From Spirosoma utsteinense (GTDB lineage: Bacteria > Bacteroidota > Bacteroidia > Cytophagales > Spirosomataceae): a stretch of 64,000 nucleotides of DNA. This document shows positions 1 through 7,848 of the stretch, one piece after another (the stretch's first letter is position 1; each line of letters opens with the position of its first letter). The stretch lies in NCBI RefSeq assembly GCF_014282275.1, contig NZ_VFIA01000024.1, positions 1 through 64,000 on the forward strand. The letters run 5' to 3'. Position numbers and translations under genes: made by a program. The notes under the pieces are model-generated. The model was given only the letters and a program-made list of their open reading frames with translations, did not search any database and was not told the DNA's origin.

Positions 1-70
1 CTTTATATTGTTGTTTTTCAATGGTTTGCAACAAATCCAAGTCTTCCTTGATTTTAGTCGAGTAATTCAT
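1..70 (-). CDS. Partial unknown protein, N-terminal end only
   Basis: Only the first 23 codons are in the window; the gene continues beyond base 1. The ATG at 70-68 follows the stop of the upstream gene (77-75) by four bases, so the two are probably cotranscribed. The visible peptide starts MNYSTKIKEDLDLLQTIEKQ and looks like the beginning of an amphipathic helix rich in Lys, Glu and Leu. I recognise no family. The start is inferred from spacing and the lack of other candidates. Confidence 0.45.
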   Translation of the reverse strand, partial: MNYSTKIKEDLDLLQTIEKQQYK

Positions 71-74
71 CCCA

Positions 75-401
75 CTAATATACGACATGAAGCTTCTGAT
101 TTAGTATTATTTTTACATTCAGTATGTCGTCTTTTGTCTGAATGGATAATGAATACTCAGAGTTTATTTTATTGACAATCTCTTTAGCCTCTTCAAGTCT
201 TAACTCGCTTTTATTCTTATATTCTGCCGCCTTCCTTGAACTATTTGCAGCTTCTCGCTCCGAGTCAGAAGCCTTTTTTCTTATTTCATTTTGAAGTTCC
301 TTTACAAACAATTCGATTTTTACTAATCGATCCCACGTTTTATGCCTTTCATCGTCAAGGTATTTAATTTGTTCTGTTTTTCCCCAGTCAAAAATGCCCA
401 T
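75..401 (-). CDS. Small coiled-coil protein of unknown function
   Basis: This 108-residue protein has no signal peptide and no membrane segment. Residues ~15-85 are charged and helical with regular hydrophobic spacing, suggesting a coiled coil; the N-terminus starts MGIFDWGKTEQIKYLDDERH, a pattern seen in small helical partner proteins whose function I cannot name. The DNA is clearly more AT-rich than the rest of the window, with many AAA, AAT and TTT codons, so the gene may be acquired. It is followed after four bases by another open frame that leaves the window. Confidence 0.55.
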   Translation of the reverse strand: MGIFDWGKTEQIKYLDDERHKTWDRLVKIELFVKELQNEIRKKASDSEREAANSSRKAAEYKNKSELRLEEAKEIVNKINSEYSLSIQTKDDILNVKIILNQKLHVVY

Positions 402-539
402 AATATTATTATCAAAAATGATATAAATCTACTGTAGTTCATTATATATTCAGCCCTCTTTTCTGCACTTTTCTAACGCTAGAGTACCTCGTGTCGACCG
501 ATGTCTTTTTAGGGCCCATTTACATCCAAATAGGATTTA

Positions 540-737
540 TCAGCCGGAACCGCCAAGATTACCCTGCTTGGACCCTCCACCGAACACACTATTTTGTGAA
601 AAACCAATTAATATTAATGTATTGATTATCAGCATATTAGCAGCAGATGTGTCGTCTTTGTCTCTATCGTTCGAACAGGATAGCGTGTAAGGCATTTTGT
701 ATCCACAAGTATACCTAATTAAATACATTCCACCCAC
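540..737 (-). CDS. Possible small protein with Gly-rich C-terminus
   Basis: A 65-codon open frame in the AT-rich left end. The peptide has an N-terminal part with two Cys, a hydrophobic middle (LIINTLILIGF, residues ~36-46) and a Gly/Ser tail (GGGSKQGNLGGSG). I recognise no family and no clear promoter. The tail superficially resembles the end of a bacteriocin-like leader, but no maturation genes lie nearby. It could be a chance frame. Confidence 0.25.
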   Translation of the reverse strand: MGGMYLIRYTCGYKMPYTLSCSNDRDKDDTSAANMLIINTLILIGFSQNSVFGGGSKQGNLGGSG

Positions 738-933
738 TAAGGTGACAAAGAAAGAGGTGTCTGATCTCAGCTATTGACTATTCGGTCATATTTCCTCGTA
801 GTACAGCCAGCCGTTTTATCTGGCCTAAGAGGCTAATCTGGCACAGGATGGCTTATGAGTCCATGTAGACGCATGGCCATGTGCCCCGTTCAGCAGTAGG
901 ATCGAAGGCAACCTTCGGCGGATTTCCCGAACG

Positions 934-985
934 CAGGAGCGGGTTACCGACGGACGATTGCGTATCGCTCGGTAACCCGCTCCTG
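934..985. terminator. 17-bp perfect inverted repeat after USP gene
   Basis: Arms at 934-950 and 969-985 are perfectly complementary (CAGGAGCGGGTTACCGA and its complement) with an 18-base loop. It lies just downstream of the minus-strand USP gene that ends at 1008, so it probably ends that transcript. There is no long T-run, so efficiency is uncertain. Confidence 0.6.
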
Positions 986-1007
986 TGGTATGCCTGGGTC
1001 ATTGGAA

Positions 1008-1859
1008 TCAGCTTTTTTTCGGGATAATTAGCAGGGGGCGTTTCGTCGTCAGGGATAACTGGCGGATCAGGCTTTTATGGAATATCTTTTCAACGAAGCC
1101 CCGGTTGCGGTGCGCCAGCACGATAACGTCGGGCTGGTGGCTGCGTACGTAGGTTTCGATACCCTCCGGCACACTGTCGAACGTCAGGTGGTGGAACGTA
1201 ATGCGTTCGGGCGCATAGGTGTCCTCGAACGATTCGACCAGCGACTCAGCCACGTCGAATTCTTCGTCGAGTAAGGGCGACACATGCACAACCTCCAGTT
1301 TGGCCCGCAGTCGTTCGCCCAGGTTCATGACCTGATTGATACAGCTAAGCTCCTGGCCCTCCATATCCGCGAAATACGCAAACCGCCGGAGCGAGTCGAG
1401 CGGTACGGCAGCGGGCAGTATCCAGACCGGGCGGTCGGCACGCTGCGCTACGGCAGAGGCCACTGAGCCAATCAGTTTATCCCACGCATTGGCCGCCCCA
1501 ACGGTTCCCATCACAATGAAGCTGGCTTTCTCCGATGCAGCCACGTCCAGGATGCAGTCCGCTGGCTGACCCACTACCAGTCGGGTGCTGATTGGAACGC
1601 TGGTCAGGCCCCGCTCGCGCTGGTAGTGGCCGATTTCGCCCTGAAAGTGGCTTAGCGCCTGGGCCATCTGAGCCTGCAAGGTATCGTTCCAGGCCGTCAG
1701 CTCCACAACAGGCACGTTGAAGGTCGGGACCGGGGGCGACGGTTGAACTACATGAAGCAGAACTATCCGCGCCGTCATACGCTGAGCCAGTTCAAGGCCA
1801 AAATGGGCGGTAGACTGAGCGAGGGCACTAAAGTCGATGGGAATCAGGATCGTTTTCAT
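1008..1859 (-). CDS. Two-domain universal stress protein
   Basis: The 283-residue product holds two tandem UspA-like domains (~1-140 and ~150-283). The first starts MKTILIPIDFS, the usual USP beta strand, and has a canonical nucleotide-binding motif G-2X-G-9X-G-S at residues 118-132. The second domain lacks the glycines (AHRNRG at the equivalent place) and probably does not bind ATP. USPs are cytosolic proteins linked to survival under starvation, oxygen limitation and oxidative stress. The open frame extends upstream to 2060, but homology starts at the ATG at 1859. A -7-like box and FNR/CRP-like dyad lie at 1881-1923. Three other USP genes follow within 7 kb. Confidence 0.9.
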   Translation of the reverse strand: MKTILIPIDFSALAQSTAHFGLELAQRMTARIVLLHVVQPSPPVPTFNVPVVELTAWNDTLQAQMAQALSHFQGEIGHYQRERGLTSVPISTRLVVGQPADCILDVAASEKASFIVMGTVGAANAWDKLIGSVASAVAQRADRPVWILPAAVPLDSLRRFAYFADMEGQELSCINQVMNLGERLRAKLEVVHVSPLLDEEFDVAESLVESFEDTYAPERITFHHLTFDSVPEGIETYVRSHQPDVIVLAHRNRGFVEKIFHKSLIRQLSLTTKRPLLIIPKKS

Positions 1860-1880
1860 GAGCAGGGCTTCGTTTATGGT

Positions 1881-1923
1881 CAAAGGTGCGGCATAGTCTA
1901 TGCCGGGCCCATGCGTTGGGTCA
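1881..1923 (-). promoter_or_regulatory. Candidate FNR/CRP-type promoter of USP gene
   Basis: On the minus strand a -7 element CACCTTTG (1888-1881, one mismatch to TAnnTTTG) lies 22 bases before the USP start. Exactly 23 bp further upstream is a weak dyad whose + strand reads TGCG-TTGG-GTCA (1912-1923): one half matches the FNR/CRP half site, the other is degenerate. The support is mainly the spacing, shared with five other promoters nearby. Confidence 0.4.
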
Positions 1924-1955
1924 GCCATGAACCTGATTTGTTTCACCAGCCAGCC

Positions 1956-1998
1956 TGACGACGGGCAGCGCCCCCACGCGCCCGGCCCGTTATGTTTG
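1956..1998 (+). promoter_or_regulatory. Candidate FNR/CRP-type promoter of a short transcript
   Basis: TATGTTTG (1991-1998) matches TAnnTTTG fully. The dyad TGAC-GACG-GGCA (1956-1967) is one base off a perfect TGAC-N4-GTCA and lies 23 bp upstream of the box. A second full match, TAGGTTTG, follows at 2002-2009. No coding gene starts until 2312, and a strong terminator stands at 2110-2141, so the product is probably a small RNA. Confidence 0.5.
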
Positions 1999-2004
1999 TG
2001 GTAG

Positions 2005-2142
2005 GTTTGTAACACCACCGTAACATATACTATACACGTCAGCCCGTGAAAAAAGCCCATACGATCATCGACTGACGGGACCGTTCTTTTGTAGGAAATG
2101 GGGGTTTGGAAAACCCGCGACGGCTTCGTTGCGGGTTTTTTA
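2005..2142 (+). ncRNA. Candidate small RNA
   Basis: Inferred from a promoter at 1956-1998, a second -7 box at 2002-2009, no plausible reading frame, and a strong intrinsic terminator at 2110-2141. The RNA would be about 130-140 nt. A 6-bp stem (2037-2042 with 2072-2077) could form in its 5' half, followed by the 13-bp terminator stem. I recognise no known RNA family. The alternative is an attenuated leader of the lipoprotein gene at 2312. Confidence 0.35.
2110..2141 (+). terminator. Strong intrinsic terminator
   Basis: A 13-bp stem (2110-2122 with 2127-2139, one G-U pair) closes a GCTT tetraloop and runs into a T-run on the + strand. There is no + strand coding gene upstream, so it most likely ends the short transcript starting near 2005. 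Confidence 0.75.
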
Positions 2143-2311
2143 TATAGTATCCTATCGGCCTGGTATTATAATCACCTATCTATCTGACCTGTATCATACG
2201 CCGACCCGTTTTTCTTCCTCACATTTACCTGCCGGGCTGCGTAGCGGCTTCTGCTCTTAGCTACCTGGTGAAATCGATCCATTGATAAAATAACCCTAAC
2301 ACACCAACGTC

Positions 2312-3199
2312 TTGACAACTACCCGATTCTTCACCCAATTTATCGGCTTACTACTGGCCCTTGTCGTTGCCAGTTGTGCCGACCACCTGGCCCCCGGCTC
2401 GGGCCCTGGCCGACTGCGCGTCAAAACCCTGACGCAAATCGTGTCCGACAAGCCTGGCATCAGCCGGGTCAGTACGTTTACCTACGACGAGAAGGGGCGG
2501 CTCAGTACAATCCTCGCGTTTCAGCTGCCCGATAGCACACTCGGCCCTGTCGAACAGAATACCTATCGGTACGACGACCAAAACCGCCTTGTTCAACACC
2601 GGCGCGACATTGTCCGGCGGGCTCTTTTCAATCCGGCAACACCCCCCTACGAGACGCATGACTACCTCTACAACCCGGCAGGGCAGGTGACCCAGATCCT
2701 GTACTCGAGCAATACGGGCGGTTTATTATTCGATGTGAAACTTGCCTACAAAGACAATGGTAAACTCCTGAGCAGCAAGCAACGGCTGGTGGGTATCAGC
2801 GGCATTTCGTACAACGCCAATCGTACCTATACCTTCACCGGCGACAATGCAACGTTGGTAGATGCCCAGTTCGCGGTATGTCGAACCGATGGCTCTCCCT
2901 GCCCGCCGGGCACATCGTCCACCCCCTACACCTTCGATGACAAAATCAATCCGTTCTATGGCAACTATGTCATTCCGATGCTTACCGGTCGGGTAATTCC
3001 GGTAATTGGTGGCATTCTGGTCAACGAAGCTCTCTACGGCGGGCTCGATAACTACCTGAACCTGAGCCGAAACAACGTCCTGACGGCCGGCGATTCCAGG
3101 TATACCTATACCTACAACACCGCCAATCTTCCCACCAGTCGGGTTGTCACGGGCCAGTATGCTACCGAGACGCTCTACTACACCTATGAAACGTACTGA
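2312..3199 (+). CDS. Lipoprotein with RHS/YD-like repeats
   Basis: The 295-residue product has a lipoprotein leader with lipobox VVASC (Cys22), so it is probably anchored in a membrane. The mature part contains several YD-like repeats (FTYDEKGRLSTI, YRYDDQNRLVQH, YLYNPAGQVTQI, near residues 55-135), as in many Bacteroidota surface lipoproteins related to RHS repeat and DUF4595-type proteins. The role is unknown. The start is a TTG: an in-frame TAA at 2297-2299 and the absence of another start codon leave no alternative. It precedes the LOG-family gene. Confidence 0.75.
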   Translation: MTTTRFFTQFIGLLLALVVASCADHLAPGSGPGRLRVKTLTQIVSDKPGISRVSTFTYDEKGRLSTILAFQLPDSTLGPVEQNTYRYDDQNRLVQHRRDIVRRALFNPATPPYETHDYLYNPAGQVTQILYSSNTGGLLFDVKLAYKDNGKLLSSKQRLVGISGISYNANRTYTFTGDNATLVDAQFAVCRTDGSPCPPGTSSTPYTFDDKINPFYGNYVIPMLTGRVIPVIGGILVNEALYGGLDNYLNLSRNNVLTAGDSRYTYTYNTANLPTSRVVTGQYATETLYYTYETY

Positions 3200-3220
3200 T
3201 AGCGCCTGGTCAACTGGTAC

Positions 3221-3228
3221 TATTTTTG
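3221..3228 (+). promoter_or_regulatory. -7 promoter element of LOG-family gene
   Basis: TATTTTTG matches TAnnTTTG fully. It overlaps an in-frame TTG at 3226 that could be mistaken for the start; transcription from here would begin near 3235, supporting the ATG at 3253. Confidence 0.55.
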
Positions 3229-3252
3229 CGATTCTGTCCGAAACGTACTACG

Positions 3253-4023
3253 ATGACTAGTTTCGCTCCCCCCACCGACCTGAATCCCCGCCCGCCCATT
3301 CGTCCGCTGCTCGACGACTCGCTCCGCCAGTCGCTCGACGGTCCCAAGGGCCGTCGCTCGGAGTTGCGGTTTATTTTGCAGATCGGCTGGCAGTTTCTCA
3401 AAGGACTACGCACCCTGCACTTTGTGGGTCCCTGCGTAACGGTATTCGGGTCGGCTCGCTTTCGGGAAGGGCATCCTTACTATAGCCTGACCCGCAACAT
3501 GGGCCGGGCTATCAGCGACCTGGGTTTTACGGTCATGACCGGCGGTGGCCCCGGCCTGATGGAAGCGGCCAACCGGGGGGCATTCGAAGCGGGTGGAAAA
3601 TCGGTGGGTTGTAATGTTCGTCTACCTTTCGAGCAGCAGCCCAACCCCTACCTGCACACCCGCGTAACGATCAATTTCTTTTTCGTCCGGAAGGTCCTGC
3701 TCCTCAAATACTCCTATGCGTTTGTGGTCATGCCCGGCGGCTGGGGCACCATGGACGAGCTGTTCGAAACCCTTACGCTGGTGCAAACCGGCGTGATTCA
3801 TCACTTTCCGGTGGTGCTGATGGGGCGCGATTACTACCAGCCCCTGCTGGACTACATGCGTGACATGATCCGCCTGGGTACCATCAGCGAGAAGGACCTG
3901 GAACTGGTTTGCCTGACCGACGACGTCGCCGAAGCGCAGCAGCACATCCAGGCCTACGTGCAGCAGCATTACAAGGTCATTCCCCGACGCAAACCCCTGT
4001 GGTGGCTGCTGGAACGGGTTTGA
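3253..4023 (+). CDS. LOG family (TIGR00730) Rossmann-fold protein
   Basis: The 256-residue product has the hallmarks of the LOG / 'lysine decarboxylase-like' family: an N-terminal strand (VTVFGSARF), a Gly-rich motif GGGPGLMEAANRGA and the signature PGGWGTMDELFE (a PGGxGTxxE motif). Characterised members are cytokinin-activating phosphoribohydrolases acting on nucleoside monophosphates; others are pyrimidine/purine 5'-nucleotide nucleosidases. The Arg and Glu of the signature are the usual catalytic residues. A promoter box overlaps the alternative TTG start at 3226. The gene is convergent with the L,D-transpeptidase, with only two bases between their stops. Confidence 0.85.
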   Translation: MTSFAPPTDLNPRPPIRPLLDDSLRQSLDGPKGRRSELRFILQIGWQFLKGLRTLHFVGPCVTVFGSARFREGHPYYSLTRNMGRAISDLGFTVMTGGGPGLMEAANRGAFEAGGKSVGCNVRLPFEQQPNPYLHTRVTINFFFVRKVLLLKYSYAFVVMPGGWGTMDELFETLTLVQTGVIHHFPVVLMGRDYYQPLLDYMRDMIRLGTISEKDLELVCLTDDVAEAQQHIQAYVQQHYKVIPRRKPLWWLLERV

Positions 4024-4025
4024 CC

Positions 4026-5147
4026 CTATAACGGCAGCCGCCACCGGTTATACACATCCCGGTATACCTGGATGGCTCCGGCTTCGTCTATATCTACTAC
4101 ATTATAGATCATAATGACCGGTACGGCCTGCGCAAGCGGTATCGTTTTCGGACTGGCATCGACGGGGCAACGGGTCAGGTAATCTGCCCCGAAGCGGGTG
4201 TAGCCCAGCAAGAGATTGGCCAGTTCGACCGGCTTCTCGACCCGGACGCAGCCGTGGCTCTGGTAGCGGTTCTCCCGGGTGAAGGCAGACCGTATATTGG
4301 TATCGTGCAGGTAAATATCGTAAGGATCGGTCACGTTGAACTTCAGCACCCCCAGCGCATTATCGCAGCCCGTCGACTGCCGAAGCCGGTACGGAAACGC
4401 CGAGGCCGGTGCCGACCAGTTTACGGCCTTCGGGTCGACTACGCGGCCCCGGGCATCGAGGATCTGTAGGTTCAGGGCATCCAGCGCCAGGGCGGGGTTT
4501 TTCCGGATCCTGGGCACGAACTCCTTTACCGTAATGGAGCGGGGCACGTTCCAGTACGGGTACATGACCATACTGGGTATAAAGGCCGTGAACAACGGCG
4601 TTGGCGTATTGACCTTGCCCAGCACGACCCGGCTCCTTAGCCGTGTGTTTCCCTGCCGGTCAATGACCCGCAGCGTAGCCGATGGCAGGTTGACGATAAT
4701 TCGGTTCCCGAAGGCAAATCGGTTCAGCCAGCGGTAGGTATTCAGCGTTTCCTGTACCTGCCCGATGGTGAGCGAGTCGCCCACGTAATCATCGACCAGA
4801 CAGCGCATGCAGTAGTCCTTCAGCTGCCGGTATTGCACGTCCGGCGATTCGAGCGAGTCCAGCAGCGGACACCAGTCGGCACCAGCCAGGAACTGGCGGA
4901 TCAGCCGGTTGATGCGCAGGGTATCCATAGACTCCGGCACCCCCTGATAGCCCATCTGACGAGGTACCCGCCCGTAAACGATCTGGGTAAAATACTGCGT
5001 CAGGCACCCCGCGTCGGGCTGATCGCACAGGCTATCGACGCCAATGGCATCGGCATACTGACGGAGCCGCGCCCAATCGCCAACGACCTGGGCATGGGCA
5101 GACGACAGGACCACAAACAGCAAAGCAACGAGTAGGGAACGGCGCAT
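4026..5147 (-). CDS. Exported L,D-transpeptidase (YkuD/YcbB-like)
   Basis: The 373-residue protein begins with a signal peptide (MRRSLLVALLFVVLSSAHAQ). The C-terminal half is a YkuD catalytic domain: strands around IIVNLPSATLRVID, then YLHDTN and the active-site signature SHGCVRVEKP with the nucleophilic Cys. The ~170-residue N-terminal part resembles the scaffold domain of YcbB-type enzymes. These act in the periplasm, making 3-3 peptidoglycan crosslinks or attaching proteins to the wall, and are often induced in stress or stationary phase. ATGs at 5159 and 5189 are alternatives; 5147 gives the cleanest leader and a sensible distance from the promoter at 5170-5212. Confidence 0.88.
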   Translation of the reverse strand: MRRSLLVALLFVVLSSAHAQVVGDWARLRQYADAIGVDSLCDQPDAGCLTQYFTQIVYGRVPRQMGYQGVPESMDTLRINRLIRQFLAGADWCPLLDSLESPDVQYRQLKDYCMRCLVDDYVGDSLTIGQVQETLNTYRWLNRFAFGNRIIVNLPSATLRVIDRQGNTRLRSRVVLGKVNTPTPLFTAFIPSMVMYPYWNVPRSITVKEFVPRIRKNPALALDALNLQILDARGRVVDPKAVNWSAPASAFPYRLRQSTGCDNALGVLKFNVTDPYDIYLHDTNIRSAFTRENRYQSHGCVRVEKPVELANLLLGYTRFGADYLTRCPVDASPKTIPLAQAVPVIMIYNVVDIDEAGAIQVYRDVYNRWRLPL

Positions 5148-5169
5148 AAGACGGAGCATACGAATGCGA

Positions 5170-5212
5170 CAAAGGTGCGGCAGACCCACTGATTCAGACG
5201 TGATTGGCTTCA
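5170..5212 (-). promoter_or_regulatory. Candidate FNR/CRP-type promoter of L,D-transpeptidase
   Basis: Minus-strand -7 element CACCTTTG at 5177-5170 (one mismatch). The dyad, + strand TGAT-TGGC-TTCA (5201-5212), is one base off TGAT-N4-ATCA and lies 23 bp upstream of the box, the same spacing as the divergent promoter at 5245-5287. Confidence 0.5.
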
Positions 5213-5244
5213 GCTCCCGACCTGAATTCTATCAACGGCGTAAC

Positions 5245-5287
5245 TGACCGACGTCATAAGCATAGCCGTATGCAGCGACCATTTTTG
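5245..5287 (+). promoter_or_regulatory. Candidate FNR/CRP-type promoter of USP operon
   Basis: A perfect dyad TGAC-CGAC-GTCA (5245-5256) stands 23 bp before the -7 element CATTTTTG (5280-5287, one mismatch). Predicted start of transcription is near 5294, 25 bases before the first gene, which puts the dyad centre near -43, a class II activator position. Confidence 0.6.
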
Positions 5288-5318
5288 TAGCGTCGTTTCA
5301 CTTTTCCCACTTACGGCT

Positions 5319-5561
5319 ATGACCTTCGAACCTACCGCCCGCTTACTCGCTTTCGTCCTGCCCATGTCCTTCAAGAAAGGCGACATGACCTTCATTGCAA
5401 CCCGAACGGGCGAAGACGTGCGGATGCCGATTGTAGCCAGTAACCGGCCCCGGCAGGTCGTATCCACGGCTCACCTGGACAAAGGTGTCTGGCGGGCACT
5501 GCTGCACTGGTCCGACGGTCGGCAGCAGTATCAGGAAGAGAAAGAAATTATTGTCGTTTAA
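5319..5561 (+). CDS. Small unknown protein leading the USP operon
   Basis: This 80-residue protein has no signal peptide or membrane helix. It seems to be a compact beta domain: residues ~18-60 alternate polar and hydrophobic, and the C-terminus (GVWRALLHWSDGRQQYQEEK) faintly resembles the FixH-like fold, though too weakly to assign. The stop codon TAA (5559-5561) shares a base with an ATG at 5561 that is in frame with the next USP gene, so the genes are translationally linked. It is the first gene after the dyad promoter at 5245-5287. Confidence 0.7.
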   Translation: MTFEPTARLLAFVLPMSFKKGDMTFIATRTGEDVRMPIVASNRPRQVVSTAHLDKGVWRALLHWSDGRQQYQEEKEIIVV

Positions 5562-5587
5562 TGCATTTCCTCAAACCTACTGCCACG

Positions 5588-6457
5588 ATGAAAAAAATCC
5601 TTGTGCTGACCGACTTTTCGGAAGCCTCCGGCAACGCCTTCCAGTTTGCCCGCTCCTTCTTCGGAGACACCGTCGCCGAATTTCACCTGCTCTGTGTGTA
5701 CCCGGTCGAAACCGATAGTTTTTACAGCAGCCGGCATATAGAACAAACAGCCGCAACCGCCTTTGGCGAGCAGCTATCCCATTTCGTTGCCGAGCTGCGT
5801 CGCGAAGTAACCACCGACTGGCACACGTTTCGTTCCTCGGCCCGACCCGGTAACTTACTCGATATCGTTCGCCAGTATAACAACGCCGACCAGTATGATT
5901 ACATCGTGCTGGGGGCCAGGAAAGATGGCACCAATGAACTGTTCGGCAACAGCGCCACGAGCCTGATCCGCCACATCGACGCAAACGTGCTGGTGGTGCC
6001 GGTCGATGCGCAGGCGCGGTCCATCCGGCGGGTGGTGCTGGCCACTGACTTTGCCAACCTGAAAAACTGCAAGCTGCTATGCCCCATCAAGGAGTTTGTA
6101 GCCCTCAAAGGGGCAACGCTGACGTTGCTGACGATCGACACGCCGGGCAAAAAAGTGATTCAGATCGAACGGGAAACCCGTATCCGTCAGTTCCTGTCGC
6201 CTATCGAGCCAACCGTCGCGCGCCTGCAGGCATCCAGCGCCCGGCTGGGTATCGAGGGCTATCTGGCGGGCCATCCGGCCGATCTGCTGGTAACGATTCC
6301 CCGGCATAAAGGCTGGACAGATGCGCTGACGGGCAACAGCGTTACCCGCTCGCTGGCGTTCACACCCCCGGTACCACTGCTCACCCTGTATGATGACGGC
6401 ACCAGCGACCAGCCCCGCCTGATCGATGATATGTCGAATCTCGACTATGCCCTTTAA
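5588..6457 (+). CDS. Two-domain universal stress protein
   Basis: The 289-residue protein has two UspA-like domains; the first starts MKKILVLTDFSEASGNAF. The loop that binds ATP in canonical USPs reads GARKDGTNELFGNS, with the first and last glycines but not the usual spacing, so nucleotide binding is doubtful. The second domain is more divergent. An in-frame ATG at 5561 overlaps the previous stop and would add nine residues. It shares the operon with the small protein at 5319 and the paralogous USP at 6483; conserved stretches (LTDFS, ELFG, NVLVVP, LATD) show that the two arose by tandem duplication. Confidence 0.88.
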   Translation: MKKILVLTDFSEASGNAFQFARSFFGDTVAEFHLLCVYPVETDSFYSSRHIEQTAATAFGEQLSHFVAELRREVTTDWHTFRSSARPGNLLDIVRQYNNADQYDYIVLGARKDGTNELFGNSATSLIRHIDANVLVVPVDAQARSIRRVVLATDFANLKNCKLLCPIKEFVALKGATLTLLTIDTPGKKVIQIERETRIRQFLSPIEPTVARLQASSARLGIEGYLAGHPADLLVTIPRHKGWTDALTGNSVTRSLAFTPPVPLLTLYDDGTSDQPRLIDDMSNLDYAL

Positions 6458-6482
6458 CCTCGTTTAACTTCCTCATACCGCC

Positions 6483-7358
6483 ATGCATAAAATTCTCATA
6501 TTGACCGACTTTTCATCGGCGTCGCAGCATGCCATTCATTTTACACAGGCGCTGTTTGCCGATACCGAGACCGAATTCTGTTTACTCAATGCGTTTCCGC
6601 TCGAACCGGAAGTAGGCTTCAGCGGGGCTTTTATGCTGGCCGAACAGCGGCAGCTGGCCGAGAAGTCGATCCTGGAACTCAAGCGTCAGATCCTGGACAG
6701 GCCCATACCGGACTATCACCACTACCGGACCATGGTGATGATGGGCGGGCCGGTGAGCGCCGTTAAAGCGCTGCTGGCCGAAGAGTTCTTCGACCTGGTC
6801 GTAGTAGGGGCCACTGGTTCGGGACACGGTGAACTGTTCGGCAGTGTGGCAACCGACATGATCCGGTCGGTCAGCACCAATGTACTGGTGGTGCCTGCTT
6901 CGGCCTTCATTCGCCCGATCAGGCAGATCGTGCTGGCCACCGACTATCGCTCGGTAAAAGATGCCGAGTCTTTCGCGCTGCTGACGGATCTGGCCCATCG
7001 GAAAGCGGCTCAGGTCACGCTGCTGACGATCGAAAATCCGAAACAACCCAACACCCACGCAGCCGAGCTGAGCCGTACGTATGTGCTGAACGCGTTTGCA
7101 CAGCTCCAGATTGAAACCTATACCATCCACGACGATGATGTGCAGCACGGCATCAATGCCTACCTGGACACCCATACCGTAGACCTGTTCGTCATGCTTC
7201 CGCATCACAAAGGATTTTTCGATCTGCTCCGGAACGCGAGCGTCACCCGCCCACTGGCCTACCACCCGCGCGTTCCGTTACTGACGCTTTACGATACGAC
7301 AACCGCTCTGCCCAAATCCAAAGCGGCCAACGACGTCCCATTCCCTACCTATAACTAG
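6483..7358 (+). CDS. Two-domain universal stress protein (tandem paralogue)
   Basis: The 291-residue protein starts MHKILILTDFSSASQHA and follows the previous USP by 25 bases. Its first-domain loop GATGSGHGELFGSVA is closer to the ATP-binding consensus (two glycines and a GS) than its neighbour's. The second domain ends with PLAYHPRVPLLTLYD, matching the end of the upstream paralogue. Divergence of the loops suggests division of labour, for example one ATP-binding and one not. It lies in the operon driven from the dyad promoter at 5245-5287. Confidence 0.88.
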   Translation: MHKILILTDFSSASQHAIHFTQALFADTETEFCLLNAFPLEPEVGFSGAFMLAEQRQLAEKSILELKRQILDRPIPDYHHYRTMVMMGGPVSAVKALLAEEFFDLVVVGATGSGHGELFGSVATDMIRSVSTNVLVVPASAFIRPIRQIVLATDYRSVKDAESFALLTDLAHRKAAQVTLLTIENPKQPNTHAAELSRTYVLNAFAQLQIETYTIHDDDVQHGINAYLDTHTVDLFVMLPHHKGFFDLLRNASVTRPLAYHPRVPLLTLYDTTTALPKSKAANDVPFPTYN

Positions 7359-7367
7359 CCCCTGTTT

Positions 7368-7763
7368 ATGAGAACCGAACAATATCGCCAGCTTACCGAG
7401 CTTCACCTCCTCCACCGTATCTGGAAAAGCGAACTCGAACTGGCCCTTCAGGAGATCACCTTCTGGGAAGAATTGCTGGGCACGCTGGGCGAAGGGCTGG
7501 ACCCGGCCATTACCAACGCCAACGACTGGAAAACTGAAATCAGCCAGCTACACCATTTCCGGCGTCTTACAACAGGATTGCTGGCTGAGATACAGGCCAT
7601 TAACAGCGAAGTCGCCACAGGCGTACAAACGGGTCATGTGCTGGATATAGAAACCCGGCTGGATCACCAGTATCTGCGCAAGGAGATAGACAGCTTTCAC
7701 GCCGATTTCCGAACGTTTAAAGCCCGTATACGGCAGCACCTGATTGCCCAGCCTACCTTCTAG
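7368..7763 (+). CDS. Unknown all-helical small protein
   Basis: This 131-residue protein follows the USP gene by nine bases, so it belongs to the same operon. It has no signal peptide or membrane segment and is predicted to be almost entirely helical, with heptad-like leucines (LHLLHRIWKSELELALQEI) and several His and Glu spread over residues 13-70. A helical bundle or coiled-coil dimer is likely. I recognise no family; the His/Glu content could allow metal binding, but this is a guess. A 28-bp hairpin follows directly. Confidence 0.7.
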   Translation: MRTEQYRQLTELHLLHRIWKSELELALQEITFWEELLGTLGEGLDPAITNANDWKTEISQLHHFRRLTTGLLAEIQAINSEVATGVQTGHVLDIETRLDHQYLRKEIDSFHADFRTFKARIRQHLIAQPTF

Positions 7764-7770
7764 AAAAGGC

Positions 7771-7844
7771 CTCTCAACGTGAAGGTCCCCGTACACCAAC
7801 AACCATTACAGGTTAGTGGTGTACGGGGACCTTCACGTTGAGAG
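7771..7844. terminator. 28-bp perfect hairpin between convergent genes
   Basis: Arms 7771-7798 and 7817-7844 are perfectly complementary with an 18-base loop. The hairpin sits between the convergent stops at 7763 and 7849 and can serve both transcripts. The arms are far longer than a usual terminator needs. Confidence 0.75.
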
Positions 7845-7848
7845 AACA

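Noticed and set aside
540-737. Bacteriocin precursor ending in Gly-rich tail
   Set aside because: No leader motif followed by a cleavage double-Gly in the right place and no peptidase-transporter or modifying enzyme nearby; kept only as a doubtful small frame.
1860-2060. N-terminal extension of the first USP
   Set aside because: The 67 extra residues are unlike any USP, contain a predicted promoter on each strand and precede a canonical USP start.
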